A stretch of 64,000 nt of DNA. Source: Actinomyces sp. oral taxon 897. Lineage in GTDB: Bacteria; Actinomycetota; Actinomycetes; Actinomycetales; Actinomycetaceae. The position numbers and the translations under genes are program-made. The notes under the pieces were generated by a model. The model saw nothing but the letters and a program-made list of their open reading frames with translations. It was not told the origin of the DNA and did no database searches. Within the stretch, counting starts at the first letter, position 1. Every line of letters begins with the position of its first letter. This document shows, piece after piece, positions 32,737 through 41,639 of the stretch. The DNA lies in contig NZ_CP027236.1 of the NCBI RefSeq assembly GCF_002999235.1, forward strand, positions 3,100,001 through 3,164,000, read 5' to 3'.

Positions 32737-35382
32737 ATGACGCCTGCCGGTACCGACGCCCCGAGCAACCAGCCCCCCGCTCCCCTGGGCGGTGGGGACG
32801 ACCCCCACCCGGCTCCCAGCCCCGCCGCGGGACAGCCGGCCTCCGCCCTGTCCTCCTTCGTAGGCGGCTGGGCCCGTACCAGCCCCGCCGCCGGGCGCCC
32901 CGCACCGCCGGAGCACGCGGCCACCGACCCGTGGGAGGACGAGGACGCGCCCTCTGCCAGCAGCGCCGAGGAGACCGAGCCGCCCGAGGAGCACGTCCTG
33001 GAGCCCGCCGACCCCCGCGACTTCGCCGACGACGCCGAGCCGGGCTACTCCGACGAGGACTTCGAGGAGAAGCCGCAGCCGGCCGCCGAGGACCAGGGCG
33101 GTGCAGACCGGGGGGCCTCTCCCGCCGCGGCGCCCCCGCCCGCCGGGCACGTCGGCACCCCGGACGGCGCACCCCAGCCCGCCGGGCACACCGGCGCGCC
33201 CACACCGCCTCGCCCCGACGGCACCGGGCCGCAGGACGAGGCCGAGGACCTCCTGGCCGAGGACCCCACCCTGCCGCCCCTGGAGTCCTTTACCAACCGC
33301 TTCACCGACCGTGAGCTGACCTGGCTGGACTTCAACGAGCGGGTCCTGGAGCAGGCCGAGGACCCCACCCTGCCGCTGCTGGAGCGCGCCTGGTTCCTGG
33401 CCATCTTCTCCTCCAACCTCGACGAGTTCTACATGGTGCGCGTGGCCGGCCTCAAGCGCCGCATCAAGGCCGGCATCACCCCGGTGCGCGCCTCGGGCCT
33501 GGACGCCCACGAGGTCGTGGACATAATCACCGCCCGAGCCAAGGCGCTCACCAGCCGGCAGGCCGCCCTGTTCCAGGAGGACATCCGCCCCCTCCTGGCC
33601 CGCCAGAACATCGACCTGCTGGCCTGGGACGACCTCAGCGCCGAGCAGTGCGAGAAGCTCACCCGCTACTTCCGCTACCAGATCTACCCCGTCCTGACCC
33701 CCCTGGCGGTGGACCCCTCCCACCCCTTCCCCTACATCTCGGGACTGTCGCTCAACCTCGCCGTCATCCTGCGCAACCCCCGGTCCGGCAAGGAGCACTT
33801 CGCCCGCGTCAAGGTGCCTGACTCCCTGCCCCGCCTGGTCACCGTGCCCGGACGCGAGCTGTCCTCCTCGGACAAGCGGGCCGGTACCGCCGTCATCCCC
33901 ATCGAGGTCGTCATCGGCCAGCACCTGGACCACCTCTTCCCGGGCATGGACATCCTGGAGCACCACCTCTTCCGGGTCACCCGCAACGAGAACCTGGAGG
34001 TGGAGGAGGACGACGCCGAGAACCTCCTGACCGCCATGGAGAAGGAGCTGGAGCGGCGCCGCTTCGGGGCCTCCGTGCGCCTGGAGGTGGAGGACACCAT
34101 CAGCCCCTTCACCCGCCGCTACCTGGTCAAGGCCCTGGGCCTGCGCGACGACGACGTCTTCGAGCTCCCCGCCCCCCTGGACCTGACCTGCCTCAACCAG
34201 CTCCACGACCTGGACGTCCCCGACCTGAAGTACCCGCGCTTCGTGCCGGTCACGGCCGCCGGCCTGGCCGCCCACGAGTCCTCCCGCCCCAGCGACATCT
34301 TCGCCGCCATGCGCGACCACGACATCCTCCTGCACCACCCCTACGACTCCTTCTCCACCTCCGTGCAGGAGTTCGTGGCCCAGGCGGCGGCCGACCCCAA
34401 GGTCCTGGCCATTAAGCAGACCCTCTACCGCACGAGTGGCGACTCGCCCATCGTGGACGCCCTCATTGACGCCGCCGAGGAGGGCAAGCAGGTCGTGGCC
34501 ATTGTGGAGATCAAGGCCCGCTTCGACGAGGAGAACAACATCTCCTGGGCCCGCAAGCTCGAACGGGCCGGGGTCCACGTGGTCTACGGCATGGTGGGCC
34601 TCAAGACCCACTGCAAGCTCCTGCTGGTGGTGCGCCAGGAGTCTGACGGCCTGCGCCGCTACTGCCACGTGGGCACCGGCAACTACCACCCCAAGACCGC
34701 CCGCGGCTACGAGGACCTGGGGCTGCTGACCTGCGACCGCGACGTCGCCCAGGACATGACCACCCTGTTCAACCAGCTCTCCGGCTACGCGCCCCGGGCC
34801 CGCTTCCGCCGCCTGCTGGTGGCCCCGCGCACCGTGCGCGACGGCCTGGTGGAGCGTATCGAGCGCGAGATCGTCCACCACCGTCAGGGCCTTCCCGCCT
34901 GGATCCGCATTAAGGTCAACTCCATTATCGACGAGGCCGTCATTGACGCCCTCTACCGGGCCAGCCGGGCCGGGGTGGAGGTGGACATCGTGGTGCGCGG
35001 CATCTGCGGCCTGCGCGCCGGGGTGGAGGGCCTGAGCGAGAACATCCGGGTGCGCTCCATCCTGGGACGCTACCTGGAGCACTCGCGCATCTACGCCTTC
35101 GCCAACGGGGGCGCCACCGAGCTCTACATCGGCTCGGCCGACCTCATGCACCGCAACCTCGACCGTCGGGTGGAGGCCCTGGTACGTATTACCGACCCGG
35201 CGATGCTCGCCGAGCTGGAGTGGGTCGTCACCCACGAGGCCTCCGACGCCGTCTCCTCCTGGCACATGCTCCCCGACGGCTCCTGGAGGCGGCACCACAC
35301 CGACGCCGAGGGCAGGCCCCTGGAGGACATCCAGACCACCTTCATGGCCCAGGCCCGCGGCCGTGTCAAGGGCCGGGGCTGA
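32737..35382 (+). CDS. ppk: Polyphosphate kinase 1
   Basis: 881 residues. It catalyses reversible transfer of the ATP gamma-phosphate to long-chain polyphosphate. The first ~185 residues are a disordered acidic/Pro-rich extension not found in the family core, which begins at [21 protein letters not shown], head and two PLD-like C domains follow. The autophosphorylated histidine is His625 in [10 protein letters not shown], with His644 in [19 protein letters not shown]; their 19-residue spacing equals that of the E. coli pair 435/454. The RNxxLDRRVE block near the end is also present. mutT1 follows with nearly touching ends, as in M. tuberculosis. Confidence 0.94.
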   Translation: MTPAGTDAPSNQPPAPLGGGDDPHPAPSPAAGQPASALSSFVGGWARTSPAAGRPAPPEHAATDPWEDEDAPSASSAEETEPPEEHVLEPADPRDFADDAEPGYSDEDFEEKPQPAAEDQGGADRGASPAAAPPPAGHVGTPDGAPQPAGHTGAPTPPRPDGTGPQDEAEDLLAEDPTLPPLESFTNRFTDRELTWLDFNERVLEQAEDPTLPLLERAWFLAIFSSNLDEFYMVRVAGLKRRIKAGITPVRASGLDAHEVVDIITARAKALTSRQAALFQEDIRPLLARQNIDLLAWDDLSAEQCEKLTRYFRYQIYPVLTPLAVDPSHPFPYISGLSLNLAVILRNPRSGKEHFARVKVPDSLPRLVTVPGRELSSSDKRAGTAVIPIEVVIGQHLDHLFPGMDILEHHLFRVTRNENLEVEEDDAENLLTAMEKELERRRFGASVRLEVEDTISPFTRRYLVKALGLRDDDVFELPAPLDLTCLNQLHDLDVPDLKYPRFVPVTAAGLAAHESSRPSDIFAAMRDHDILLHHPYDSFSTSVQEFVAQAAADPKVLAIKQTLYRTSGDSPIVDALIDAAEEGKQVVAIVEIKARFDEENNISWARKLERAGVHVVYGMVGLKTHCKLLLVVRQESDGLRRYCHVGTGNYHPKTARGYEDLGLLTCDRDVAQDMTTLFNQLSGYAPRARFRRLLVAPRTVRDGLVERIEREIVHHRQGLPAWIRIKVNSIIDEAVIDALYRASRAGVEVDIVVRGICGLRAGVEGLSENIRVRSILGRYLEHSRIYAFANGGATELYIGSADLMHRNLDRRVEALVRITDPAMLAELEWVVTHEASDAVSSWHMLPDGSWRRHHTDAEGRPLEDIQTTFMAQARGRVKGRG

Positions 35383-35386
35383 GGCC

Positions 35387-36463
35387 GTGGCCACCGTCAG
35401 CACCGCCCGCACCGGGCTGCCCACCGCCCGCACCCCGGAGGAGGCCCCCCGCGCCCGCTCACGCTCCCGGCGCCTGGTCCACGCCGCCGGGGCCCTGGTG
35501 TGGCGTGAGCGGGGCAGGCACCTGGAGGTGCTGCTCGTCCACCGCCCCCGCTACGACGACTGGTCCTTCCCCAAGGGCAAGCTGGAGAGGGGGGAGTCCC
35601 TGCGCACCTGCGCCGTGCGCGAGGTCACCGAGGAGACCGGTGTGCCCGTGGCCCTGGGCCAGCCCCTGGGGCGGGTGTCCTACCGGCTGGGCGCGGGCAC
35701 GCGCAAGGAGGTGGTCTACTGGGCGGCCCGGCCCCTGGACCCGGCCTCCCCGGCCCGCCGCGCCCAGCAGGCGGTCACCCCCGCCCCGGCCAGTGAGATC
35801 GACGGCGTCGAGTGGGTCCGGGTCAAGGAGGCCCGCAAGCGCCTGGAGCGGGACGCCGACCGGGATCTCCTGGGGGCCCTGGTGGACCTGTGGGAGGACG
35901 GCAAGCTGGACACCTGGACCCTGGTCCTGGTACGCCACGCCCGCGCCGTCAAGCGCTCGGTGTGGAACCGCAAGGAGCGCTCGACGGAGGACAACGAGGC
36001 CACCCGGCCCCTGACCCAGGACCAGGGGGAGGTCCGGGCCCGGGCGATCGTGCCCATCCTGGCGGCCTACGGGGTGGAGAGGGTCCTGACCAGCCCGTGG
36101 CGCCGGTGCGCCGACACCGTGGCACCCTACGCGGCCGCCGCCGGCCTGGAGCTCGAGGAGCGCCCGGAGCTGACCGAGCACGCCCACGCGGCGCGCGCCA
36201 AGCCCGTACGCACCCTGGTCTCCCGGCTCCTGGGGCGGGCCCAGGCCCCGGTGGCCCTGTGCACCCACCGCCCGGTGCTGCCCAGCGTCATGGACGCGGT
36301 GGCCCGGGTCGCCCCCGGCAAGCTCCTGCGCTCCGTGCCCCACCAGGATCCCTGGCTCAAGACCGGGGAGATCCTGGTGGTGCACCTGGCCCGCCGCCCC
36401 CGGGGCAAGGTGCGTGCCGTGGCCATTGAGAAGCAGCGCCCGGTCCTGCCCCGGGCACGGTAG
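35387..36463 (+). CDS. mutT1: MutT1-like Nudix hydrolase with histidine phosphatase domain
   Basis: 358 residues from the GTG at 35387, four bases after the ppk stop; an in-frame GTG at 35363 overlapping ppk is the alternative. The N-terminal Nudix domain has a full box (GKLERGESLRTCAVREVTEE, then TG) and the C-terminal domain is a histidine phosphatase with the LVRHARAV catalytic motif, TSPWRRCADT and LCTHRPVLP. This two-domain order is MutT1 of mycobacteria, which hydrolyses 8-oxo-(d)GTP and diadenosine polyphosphates. The ppk1-mutT1 pair is conserved synteny. Confidence 0.92.
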   Translation: MATVSTARTGLPTARTPEEAPRARSRSRRLVHAAGALVWRERGRHLEVLLVHRPRYDDWSFPKGKLERGESLRTCAVREVTEETGVPVALGQPLGRVSYRLGAGTRKEVVYWAARPLDPASPARRAQQAVTPAPASEIDGVEWVRVKEARKRLERDADRDLLGALVDLWEDGKLDTWTLVLVRHARAVKRSVWNRKERSTEDNEATRPLTQDQGEVRARAIVPILAAYGVERVLTSPWRRCADTVAPYAAAAGLELEERPELTEHAHAARAKPVRTLVSRLLGRAQAPVALCTHRPVLPSVMDAVARVAPGKLLRSVPHQDPWLKTGEILVVHLARRPRGKVRAVAIEKQRPVLPRAR

Positions 36464-36483
36464 GCCGGGCCCAAAGGACCTGC

Positions 36484-36501
36484 CGGGGCGGGGTCGCCCC
36501 G
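36484..36501 (+). terminator. Hairpin after mutT1
   Basis: CGGGGCG (36484-36490) pairs with CGCCCCG (36495-36501) around GGGT, 20 bp past the mutT1 stop and before a new promoter-like AT-rich segment. Confidence 0.5.
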
Positions 36502-36566
36502 TGCGGACCGAGCCCGTCGAGCCGGTCGTGAGCTATAGCATAGGAACCAGGAACGAGGAGAGGGCG

Positions 36567-36686
36567 ATGGAGTTTCAACAAGACGTACGGAGGACGCACT
36601 ACCTGCCCGTCGGCACGAGGGGCGTCCTTGAGCGCGGTCAGGCCTGGCGGGGTGTCCAGACCGGCTGGGTGAGCTACCGGGGCTGA
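36567..36686 (+). CDS. Small basic peptide encoded ahead of an ABC transporter
   Basis: 39-codon reading frame starting MEFQQDVRRTHYLPVGTRG, ending TGWVSYRG. It is supported by an excellent ribosome binding site (GAGGAGAG before the ATG) and by coupling: its TGA ends three bases before the ATPase start. Contents: six Arg, no Lys or Cys, two Trp, two Tyr, no signal sequence and no membrane segment. The upstream DNA is AT-rich with TATAGCAT at 36534-36541, a possible -10 element. It may be a leader peptide controlling the transporter or a peptide substrate of it. No family is recognised. Confidence 0.6.
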   Translation: MEFQQDVRRTHYLPVGTRGVLERGQAWRGVQTGWVSYRG

Positions 36687-36689
36687 GCC

Positions 36690-37472
36690 ATGGCATCTCG
36701 CGACCCCGCCGTCCTCAGCCTCACCCGGGTGACTCGCTCCTTCGGCTCACGGCAGGTGCTGTGCCCGCTCTCCCTGACCATCGCACCGGGCACGGTCCTG
36801 GGCCTGCTGGGGCCCAACGGGGCGGGGAAGACCACGCTCATGTCCGTCATGAGCGGCCTCCTGGCGCCCAGCAGCGGGAGCGTGGCCCTGGCCGGGACCG
36901 AGGTGCGGAGCACGCGAGACGCCCGAGCGGCCCAGCGGGTGCTGGGGTACCTGCCCCAGCACCCGCAGTGGCTCCCCTCCTTCACCGCCCTGGAGACCGT
37001 GGAGTACGCGGCCTGGACCAAGGGCGTCCCCAGGGCCCGCAGGAGGGCCGCCTGCCTGGAGGCCCTGGAGCGGGTGCACCTGGCGGACGTGGCCTCACGG
37101 AGGATGAAGACCCTCTCAGGGGGCATGGTCCAGCGCACCATGCTCGCCTCCGTCATCGTCTCCCGGCCCCGGCTCCTCCTCCTCGACGAGCCCACCGTCG
37201 GCCTCGACCCCGCCCAGCGCATCGAGTTCCGCCAGCTCGTCTCGGAGCTGGCCGAGGCCGCCGTCGTCCTGTCCACCCACCTGGTGGAGGACGTTGCGGT
37301 CCTCGCCGACCAGGTCCTCGTCCTGGACCACGGCCGGGAGCGCTTCCGGGGCACTGTGGCCGAGCTGAAGGAGCGGGCGGCTCCCGACGCCCCCGGGGAC
37401 TCGGTCCTGGAGCGCGCCTACATGAGCGTCCTGGCCGACGACCCGGACCAGGGAGGGCACAGCCATGGGTGA
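36690..37472 (+). CDS. ABC transporter ATP-binding protein
   Basis: 260-residue ABC ATPase of the CcmA/drug-export type: GLLGPNGAGKTT Walker A (about 43-50), GYLPQHPQWLPSF Q-loop, TLSGGMVQRTMLAS signature, LLLLDEPTVGLDP Walker B and LSTHLVED H-loop. Its start is coupled to the small peptide gene, and its end overlaps the following membrane protein gene by 8 bp. Together with the two membrane proteins downstream it forms a single exporter-like operon. Confidence 0.9.
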   Translation: MASRDPAVLSLTRVTRSFGSRQVLCPLSLTIAPGTVLGLLGPNGAGKTTLMSVMSGLLAPSSGSVALAGTEVRSTRDARAAQRVLGYLPQHPQWLPSFTALETVEYAAWTKGVPRARRRAACLEALERVHLADVASRRMKTLSGGMVQRTMLASVIVSRPRLLLLDEPTVGLDPAQRIEFRQLVSELAEAAVVLSTHLVEDVAVLADQVLVLDHGRERFRGTVAELKERAAPDAPGDSVLERAYMSVLADDPDQGGHSHG

Positions 37473-38757
37473 CGTCCTGCGCATTGAGGCCCGGCGCAGC
37501 CTCCTGCTCCGGCTGAGCCCGCTGATTGCCCTGGCCCACGTCGCCATTATGCTCAGCCAGGTCAGCAGCTGGCGCGGTGTCTGGCCCCAGGCGAGCGCGG
37601 CCGTCCTCAGCCCCCTCATCTTCACCGCCCCCGCGCTGGCGGGGCTCACCGCCCTGGAGGTGAGCCGCCGCAGCACCCGGTGGGCGGCGCCCCGCCCGCC
37701 CTGGGCCGCGCCCCTCCTGGGCGTCCAGGTGGTCGCGGCCGGCGTCGTCGTGGCCTGCGGCTGCGTGACCGCCGTGGTGGTCAACCTGGCCGCCGGGGCG
37801 CCGCAGGGCCTCCTGTGGCCCGGCTACGTCGTCCTCGCGCTGTGCGTGGCGGCCGAGGCCGTGGCCTGCGGGCACCTCCTGGGGCGCGTGCCGGGACCCC
37901 TGTGGTTCGCCCCGGTGACCTCCGTCATGCTGGTCTTCCTGCGGATCGTACTCACCCTGCCCGGCTCGGACCTGCCGCCGGCGGGCCGTCTCACCCGCGT
38001 CATCCTCTCCGGGCCCCCGGAGATCAGTATCGCGGTCAGCGGGGTGCTCGGGGCCCTGGGCGAGACCGTGCTGGTCCTCGGCGCGGCCCTGGCGGTCCCC
38101 TGGCTCGTCGGCCGGCTGGCCGCGCGCCGTTCCGGCAGCACCTACCCGCTCAGTCCCGCCGGGAGGCGCGGGGCGGTGCTGACGGCGGCGGCCGCCCTCG
38201 TCCTGGCCCTGCCCACCGTCCTGCCCGGCACCGTCATGACCACCGACAGGGTGCCCACCACCACCGTGTGCACGCAGACCCGGATCGACGTCTGCGTCTG
38301 GCCGGAGCAGGCCGTCTACCTCCCCGAGCTCACGGCCCTGGCGCAGCGGGCCGACGCCGTGGGGCAGGTCTACGGGCTCACCGGCACCTCCCGTCTCACC
38401 GCCTCGGGGATCCCCGGCGGCGTCCGCACCGTCATCGCCGGGGAGGGGTCCTGGTTCGTGGCCTCCAGCCTGGCCGGCGAGCTCGCCTCCTCGCTCATTA
38501 CCGACCCCGCCTGCGTGCCCTCCGACGAGGCCGACCCGGTGGCCGCGGAGAGGTTCTGGGGGGCCTACTTCCAGCTCCGGGCGCTCCTCCTCCTTGAGCT
38601 CCAGCAGCAGGAGGCCCCGCGCAGCATGGCCGACACCACCGGGGTGGACGGCGCGGAGGTGGCCCAGGTGTGGCGCGCGGACCAGGCGGTGCGCCTGGCC
38701 TGGGCCGGACAGCGCGTGGACACCATGACCGGCCTCATGGCAGCCCGGTGCGGGTGA
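37465..38757 (+). CDS. ABC transporter-associated membrane protein with extracytoplasmic domain
   Basis: 430 residues. Six or more helices lie in the first ~255 residues, with no recognised permease motif. A ~170-residue extracytoplasmic C-terminal domain begins at TTVCTQTRIDVCVWPEQAVY. It has two close cysteines, another in DPACVPSD and one in the final AARCG, suggesting two disulfides. Some actinobacterial ABC-2-like permeases carry similar C-terminal domains; the family is not certain. GGAGGGCAC upstream of the ATG is a good ribosome binding site inside the ATPase gene, and the stop overlaps the next start by 4 bp. Confidence 0.8.
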   Translation: MGDVLRIEARRSLLLRLSPLIALAHVAIMLSQVSSWRGVWPQASAAVLSPLIFTAPALAGLTALEVSRRSTRWAAPRPPWAAPLLGVQVVAAGVVVACGCVTAVVVNLAAGAPQGLLWPGYVVLALCVAAEAVACGHLLGRVPGPLWFAPVTSVMLVFLRIVLTLPGSDLPPAGRLTRVILSGPPEISIAVSGVLGALGETVLVLGAALAVPWLVGRLAARRSGSTYPLSPAGRRGAVLTAAAALVLALPTVLPGTVMTTDRVPTTTVCTQTRIDVCVWPEQAVYLPELTALAQRADAVGQVYGLTGTSRLTASGIPGGVRTVIAGEGSWFVASSLAGELASSLITDPACVPSDEADPVAAERFWGAYFQLRALLLLELQQQEAPRSMADTTGVDGAEVAQVWRADQAVRLAWAGQRVDTMTGLMAARCG

Positions 38758-39359
38758 GTGCGGTGCGGCTCTACCTGCGCTCCCGGAGGCTGCACGTCCT
38801 CGCGGTCGTGCTGGTCCTCCTCGCCGTCCTCAGCACGCTCGTGGGCGGCCGGGTCCTCTCCCTGGGGTCGGCGGAGCACCCGGCGAGCATGCCCTACCGG
38901 TTCGTCCTGGCGGCCCTCGCCTCCTCCTGCGTCGTGAGCTCACTGGCCTCGCCCCTGCCGCTCCTGGACGGCGCCTCCGGGGTGGTGGCGAGGGCCCGCT
39001 GGCTCCACCTCGCGGCCGCCGCCCTGGTCTGCACGGCCCTGCTGGGTGGGGCGGACCTGCTGGGGAGCGCCGACGGGGGCCGCACGGCCCTTACCTCCCT
39101 GCGCTCCACCCTCACCTGGCTGGGCCTGGCCCTGCTCTCCTCCGCGCTCCTGCGGGAGTCCCTCAGCTGGGTGCTGCCCCTGGCGGGCGTCTTCCTCTTG
39201 GTCTGGTTCGGCTCCCCCTACGGGTCCGCCGAGGCCTGGAACTGGGTGGCGGCCCCGGTTGACGCCTCCCTGTCCTGGTACGTCATGTGCGGTGTGGTCG
39301 GGGGCGGTGCGGTGGCCCAGTGGCTGGTCTGGTCACGTTCCCGCAGGTCCGGCCGGTAG
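38754..39359 (+). CDS. Membrane protein, second transmembrane subunit of the ABC operon
   Basis: 201 residues from a GTG that overlaps the previous stop (GTGA). Five or six hydrophobic helices and short loops; family not recognised. The basic N-terminus (VRLYLRSRRLHVLAVV) suggests a cytosolic start and no signal cleavage. The tight coupling of peptide, ATPase and two membrane proteins suggests they act as one machine. The window frame upstream of 38754 is antisense shadow. Confidence 0.75.
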   Translation: MSAVRLYLRSRRLHVLAVVLVLLAVLSTLVGGRVLSLGSAEHPASMPYRFVLAALASSCVVSSLASPLPLLDGASGVVARARWLHLAAAALVCTALLGGADLLGSADGGRTALTSLRSTLTWLGLALLSSALLRESLSWVLPLAGVFLLVWFGSPYGSAEAWNWVAAPVDASLSWYVMCGVVGGGAVAQWLVWSRSRRSGR

Positions 39360-39622
39360 CGCGGGCCCGTGCCACCCGCTGGCCGGCCTGGCCGGCAGGC
39401 GCGCGACGCTCCGGGTCCGGCAGGCCCGGGACGCTAGGGCCCTGGGCAGTGCGAGAGGTAGCTCTCCTTGTTCCGGGACCCGCAGCGGGGCTACAGGGCG
39501 CGGACGTCGGGTATGGTGTACCCCGACGTCGGGTCGCTATGGGCCCCGGGCTCCACACACAGCCGCCACGAGCGGCCTTTAAGCGCCGACTGGCGTTCTT
39601 GCGGCCCGACGTCCCCAGCTAG
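39360..39622 (+). other. Intergenic region ending in a strong terminator, possible small RNA or small ORF
   Basis: About 260 bp between the ABC operon and a terminator. It contains a 9-bp inverted repeat (GACGTCGGG at about 39505, CCCGACGTC at about 39525) around TATGGTGTAC. A 27-codon frame runs from the ATG at 39539 to the TAG at 39620-39622 (MGPGLHTQPPRAAFKRRLAF...), ending directly at the terminator stem. Its ribosome binding site is poor. A small RNA with an intrinsic terminator is equally likely. Confidence 0.35.
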
Positions 39623-39658
39623 ACGCCGGGCCCGACTACCTCCGGTCGGGCCCGGCGT
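39623..39658 (+). terminator. Intrinsic terminator between the ABC operon and glnR
   Basis: Perfect 14-bp stem (ACGCCGGGCCCGAC at 39623-39636, complement at 39645-39658) with an 8-nt loop, followed by a TCTCGCT stretch on the plus strand. It lies between converging genes and may serve both. Confidence 0.8.
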
Positions 39659-39799
39659 TCTCGCTGCGTTCTCGCTTCAGGACACGTAGGGGCACGACGT
39701 GCGGTGCGGCGCCGGTGCGCGGCCGTCTCGGTACGTGGGCTCCCGGTACGTGGTCTCCCGGCGGGCTCCTGCGCCGGCGTGCGCCGACGCCCGGTGCGC

Positions 39800-40474
39800 C
39801 TAGTCCTGCTCCTCGGGGGAGTTCAGGCGGTAGCCCACGTTGCGCACCGTCCCGATGAGGTGGTCGTGCTCGGTGCCCAGCTTGGCGCGCAGACGACGGA
39901 TGTGGACGTCTACCGTGCGTGAGCCCCCGATGTAGTCCTCCCCCCAGACCTCCTGGAGGAGCGTCTGGCGGGTCAGGACCCGCCCCTGGTTGAGGGCCAG
40001 GTGCTTGAGGAGCTCGAACTCCTTGTAGGTCAGGTCGATAATCGAGCCGCGGATGCGGGCCGTGTAGGCGGTGGTGTCAATGACCAGGTCACCGACCTCG
40101 ATACGGTCCTCGTCCACCGGGAGGGGCGCCTGGGCCACCCGCCGGACCAGGCGCAGGCGGGCGGAGAGCTCGGCCGGCGTCGCCCCGGCCAGGACGAAGT
40201 CCGCCGCCCCCCAGTCCGCCTGGACCACGGCGGCGCCGCCCTCCTCCAGGACCAGCATGACCGGCCCGCAGCTCATGGGGCCGGTCAGGAGCTGGCACAG
40301 GGCGCGGGCCCGCACGAGGTCGCCGCGGGCGTCCAGGAGGACCACGTCGGCGTCGGCGGCGGTGGCGTAGGAGGAGGGGACGGCAGGGAGGCACTCGATG
40401 TGGGCGTCGAGGAAGGACGTGGCGGGGAGGACCTTGGCGGCGTCGGACAGAGGCGTGAACATGATGATCCTCAT
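39800..40474 (-). CDS. glnR: GlnR-type orphan response regulator (nitrogen metabolism)
   Basis: 224 residues. The receiver-like N-domain (about 1-115) contains ADVVLLDARGDLVRARALCQ. An OmpR-type winged helix follows (about 125-220): DLTYKEFELLKHLALNQGRV, LTRQTLLQEVWGEDYIGGSR, TVDVHIRRLRAKLG and LIGTVRNVGYRL. The whole pattern, including LCQLLTGPM and VVQADWGAADFVLAG, matches actinobacterial GlnR, which controls nitrogen assimilation without a cognate kinase. GGAAGGAG before the ATG marks the start. It is divergent from a membrane protein gene with an inverted repeat between them. Confidence 0.9.
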   Translation of the reverse strand: MRIIMFTPLSDAAKVLPATSFLDAHIECLPAVPSSYATAADADVVLLDARGDLVRARALCQLLTGPMSCGPVMLVLEEGGAAVVQADWGAADFVLAGATPAELSARLRLVRRVAQAPLPVDEDRIEVGDLVIDTTAYTARIRGSIIDLTYKEFELLKHLALNQGRVLTRQTLLQEVWGEDYIGGSRTVDVHIRRLRAKLGTEHDHLIGTVRNVGYRLNSPEEQD

Positions 40475-40560
40475 GACGCTCCTTCCGAGGAGGGTGTGCT
40501 GTCAGGGCGGGACGGTCTCCTCGCAGGCGTGAGCCGAGGACCCCGTGCGCCCCGGACAGA

Positions 40561-40593
40561 TCGTATCGCGGCTGTGTGTGTGGGACGATACGA
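40561..40593. promoter_or_regulatory. Inverted repeat between glnR and a divergent membrane protein
   Basis: TCGTATCG (40561-40568) and CGATACGA (40586-40593) are exact complements with a 17-bp spacer, directly before the GTG start at 40597. The arrangement suggests an operator or an mRNA hairpin close to the ribosome binding site. It does not resemble the published GlnR box (GTNAC half sites). Confidence 0.45.
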
Positions 40594-40596
40594 CGC

Positions 40597-41454
40597 GTGA
40601 GCAGTACACCTCAGGAAGGCACCTACGCCACCGGCCACGACGCCCCCGACCCCGTGGTACCGGGGCTGGTGGACCCCTCGTGGACACGTCTGGCCGCGGC
40701 CAGCCTCGCCCCCGTCCTCCTGGCGGCCAGCGCCTCCCTGCCGTCGCGTGCCCGGCTGGTGCTGGTGCTGGTCCTCGTGCCGCTGATGGCCCAGGGGTGG
40801 TCGGCGCTGGTGCGCGCCCGCCACGACTGGGGCACCGCCGTGGTGGTGGGGCTGACGGGGGTGGCCGCCGCCGTCGCCGTGACCCTCCGGGAGGACTACG
40901 GGGCCGCGGCCGTGGTCATGGCCTTCAGCGTGCTGCTGGCCTTCGTGGGCCAGATGCTGCGCAAGGACGGCCGCCCCGACCTGGTGGAGGACCTCTCCGC
41001 CACGGTGACCGGCAACCTGGTGGTGGTCTCGGGGGCCGCCTGGTGCGCCCTGGGGACCAGCGGCGCCCACCCGGCGGTGACCGTGCCCTGCGCCCTGGCC
41101 CTGGTCACCGGGGCACTGCTGACCGTCCTGGAGGTGCGTGCCGGGGTCCTGGAGACCCTGACCATGACGCTCCCGGCGCTGGTGGCGGGCCTGGTCGGCG
41201 GCCTGCTGGCGGCAGTGGGCTTCTTCGGCCCGGGGCACACGGGGCTCACCGAGGCGCTCCAGTCGGCGGCGGCCTGTCTCCTGGTCGGGTTCATGGCGGG
41301 GGTCATGATGGCCGTGGCCAACCGGGTGCTGTGGGCCTACCGCTGGGTGCCCGGGGGGCGTGCGGCGGTGGCCAGCGCCCTGGTCCCGGTCCTGGCGGCC
41401 GGGGCCCCGGTCTACACCGTCGCGCGGCTCATGGGGCGGTTCGTGGCCGGCTGA
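40597..41454 (+). CDS. Hypothetical multi-pass membrane protein
   Basis: 285 residues from the GTG at 40597 (an in-frame ATG-like start seven codons earlier is possible). The short polar N-terminus is followed by about eight hydrophobic helices with little else; DREDYG- and KDGRPDLVED-like loops are charged. No transporter motif recognised. It is divergent from glnR, which may indicate nitrogen-linked control but this is speculation. It converges with the NatB-type permease gene, with a terminator between. Confidence 0.7.
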   Translation: MSSTPQEGTYATGHDAPDPVVPGLVDPSWTRLAAASLAPVLLAASASLPSRARLVLVLVLVPLMAQGWSALVRARHDWGTAVVVGLTGVAAAVAVTLREDYGAAAVVMAFSVLLAFVGQMLRKDGRPDLVEDLSATVTGNLVVVSGAAWCALGTSGAHPAVTVPCALALVTGALLTVLEVRAGVLETLTMTLPALVAGLVGGLLAAVGFFGPGHTGLTEALQSAAACLLVGFMAGVMMAVANRVLWAYRWVPGGRAAVASALVPVLAAGAPVYTVARLMGRFVAG

Positions 41455-41579
41455 GGGCCCGCTGCCGGGCCAGAGCCGGGGGCGGGCCAAGGGAGGGCCT
41501 CAGTCCGGGCTGCCGGGGGTAGTGCGCGGACGCACCGGCTCCATTGGCGCACCCAGGGCCGGAGCCAGACCGGGGAGGA

Positions 41580-41614
41580 GGGGCCGCGCCACCTGCCAGT
41601 GGTGACGCGGCCCC
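41580..41614. terminator. Bidirectional terminator in the convergent gap
   Basis: GGGGCCGCG (41580-41588) and CGCGGCCCC (41606-41614) pair perfectly, with an inner CCAC/GTGG stem. It lies between the ends of the membrane protein gene and the ABC permease gene. Confidence 0.65.
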
Positions 41615-41639
41615 TCGCACCCCGCTACCGGGCTGGACC

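Noticed and set aside
31780..35433. 1217-codon open frame on the minus strand
   Set aside because: It is antisense to ppk1 and neighbours, in a GC-rich region where opposite frames stay open; composition is Gly/Val/His-rich noise, while the plus strand encodes a full Ppk1.
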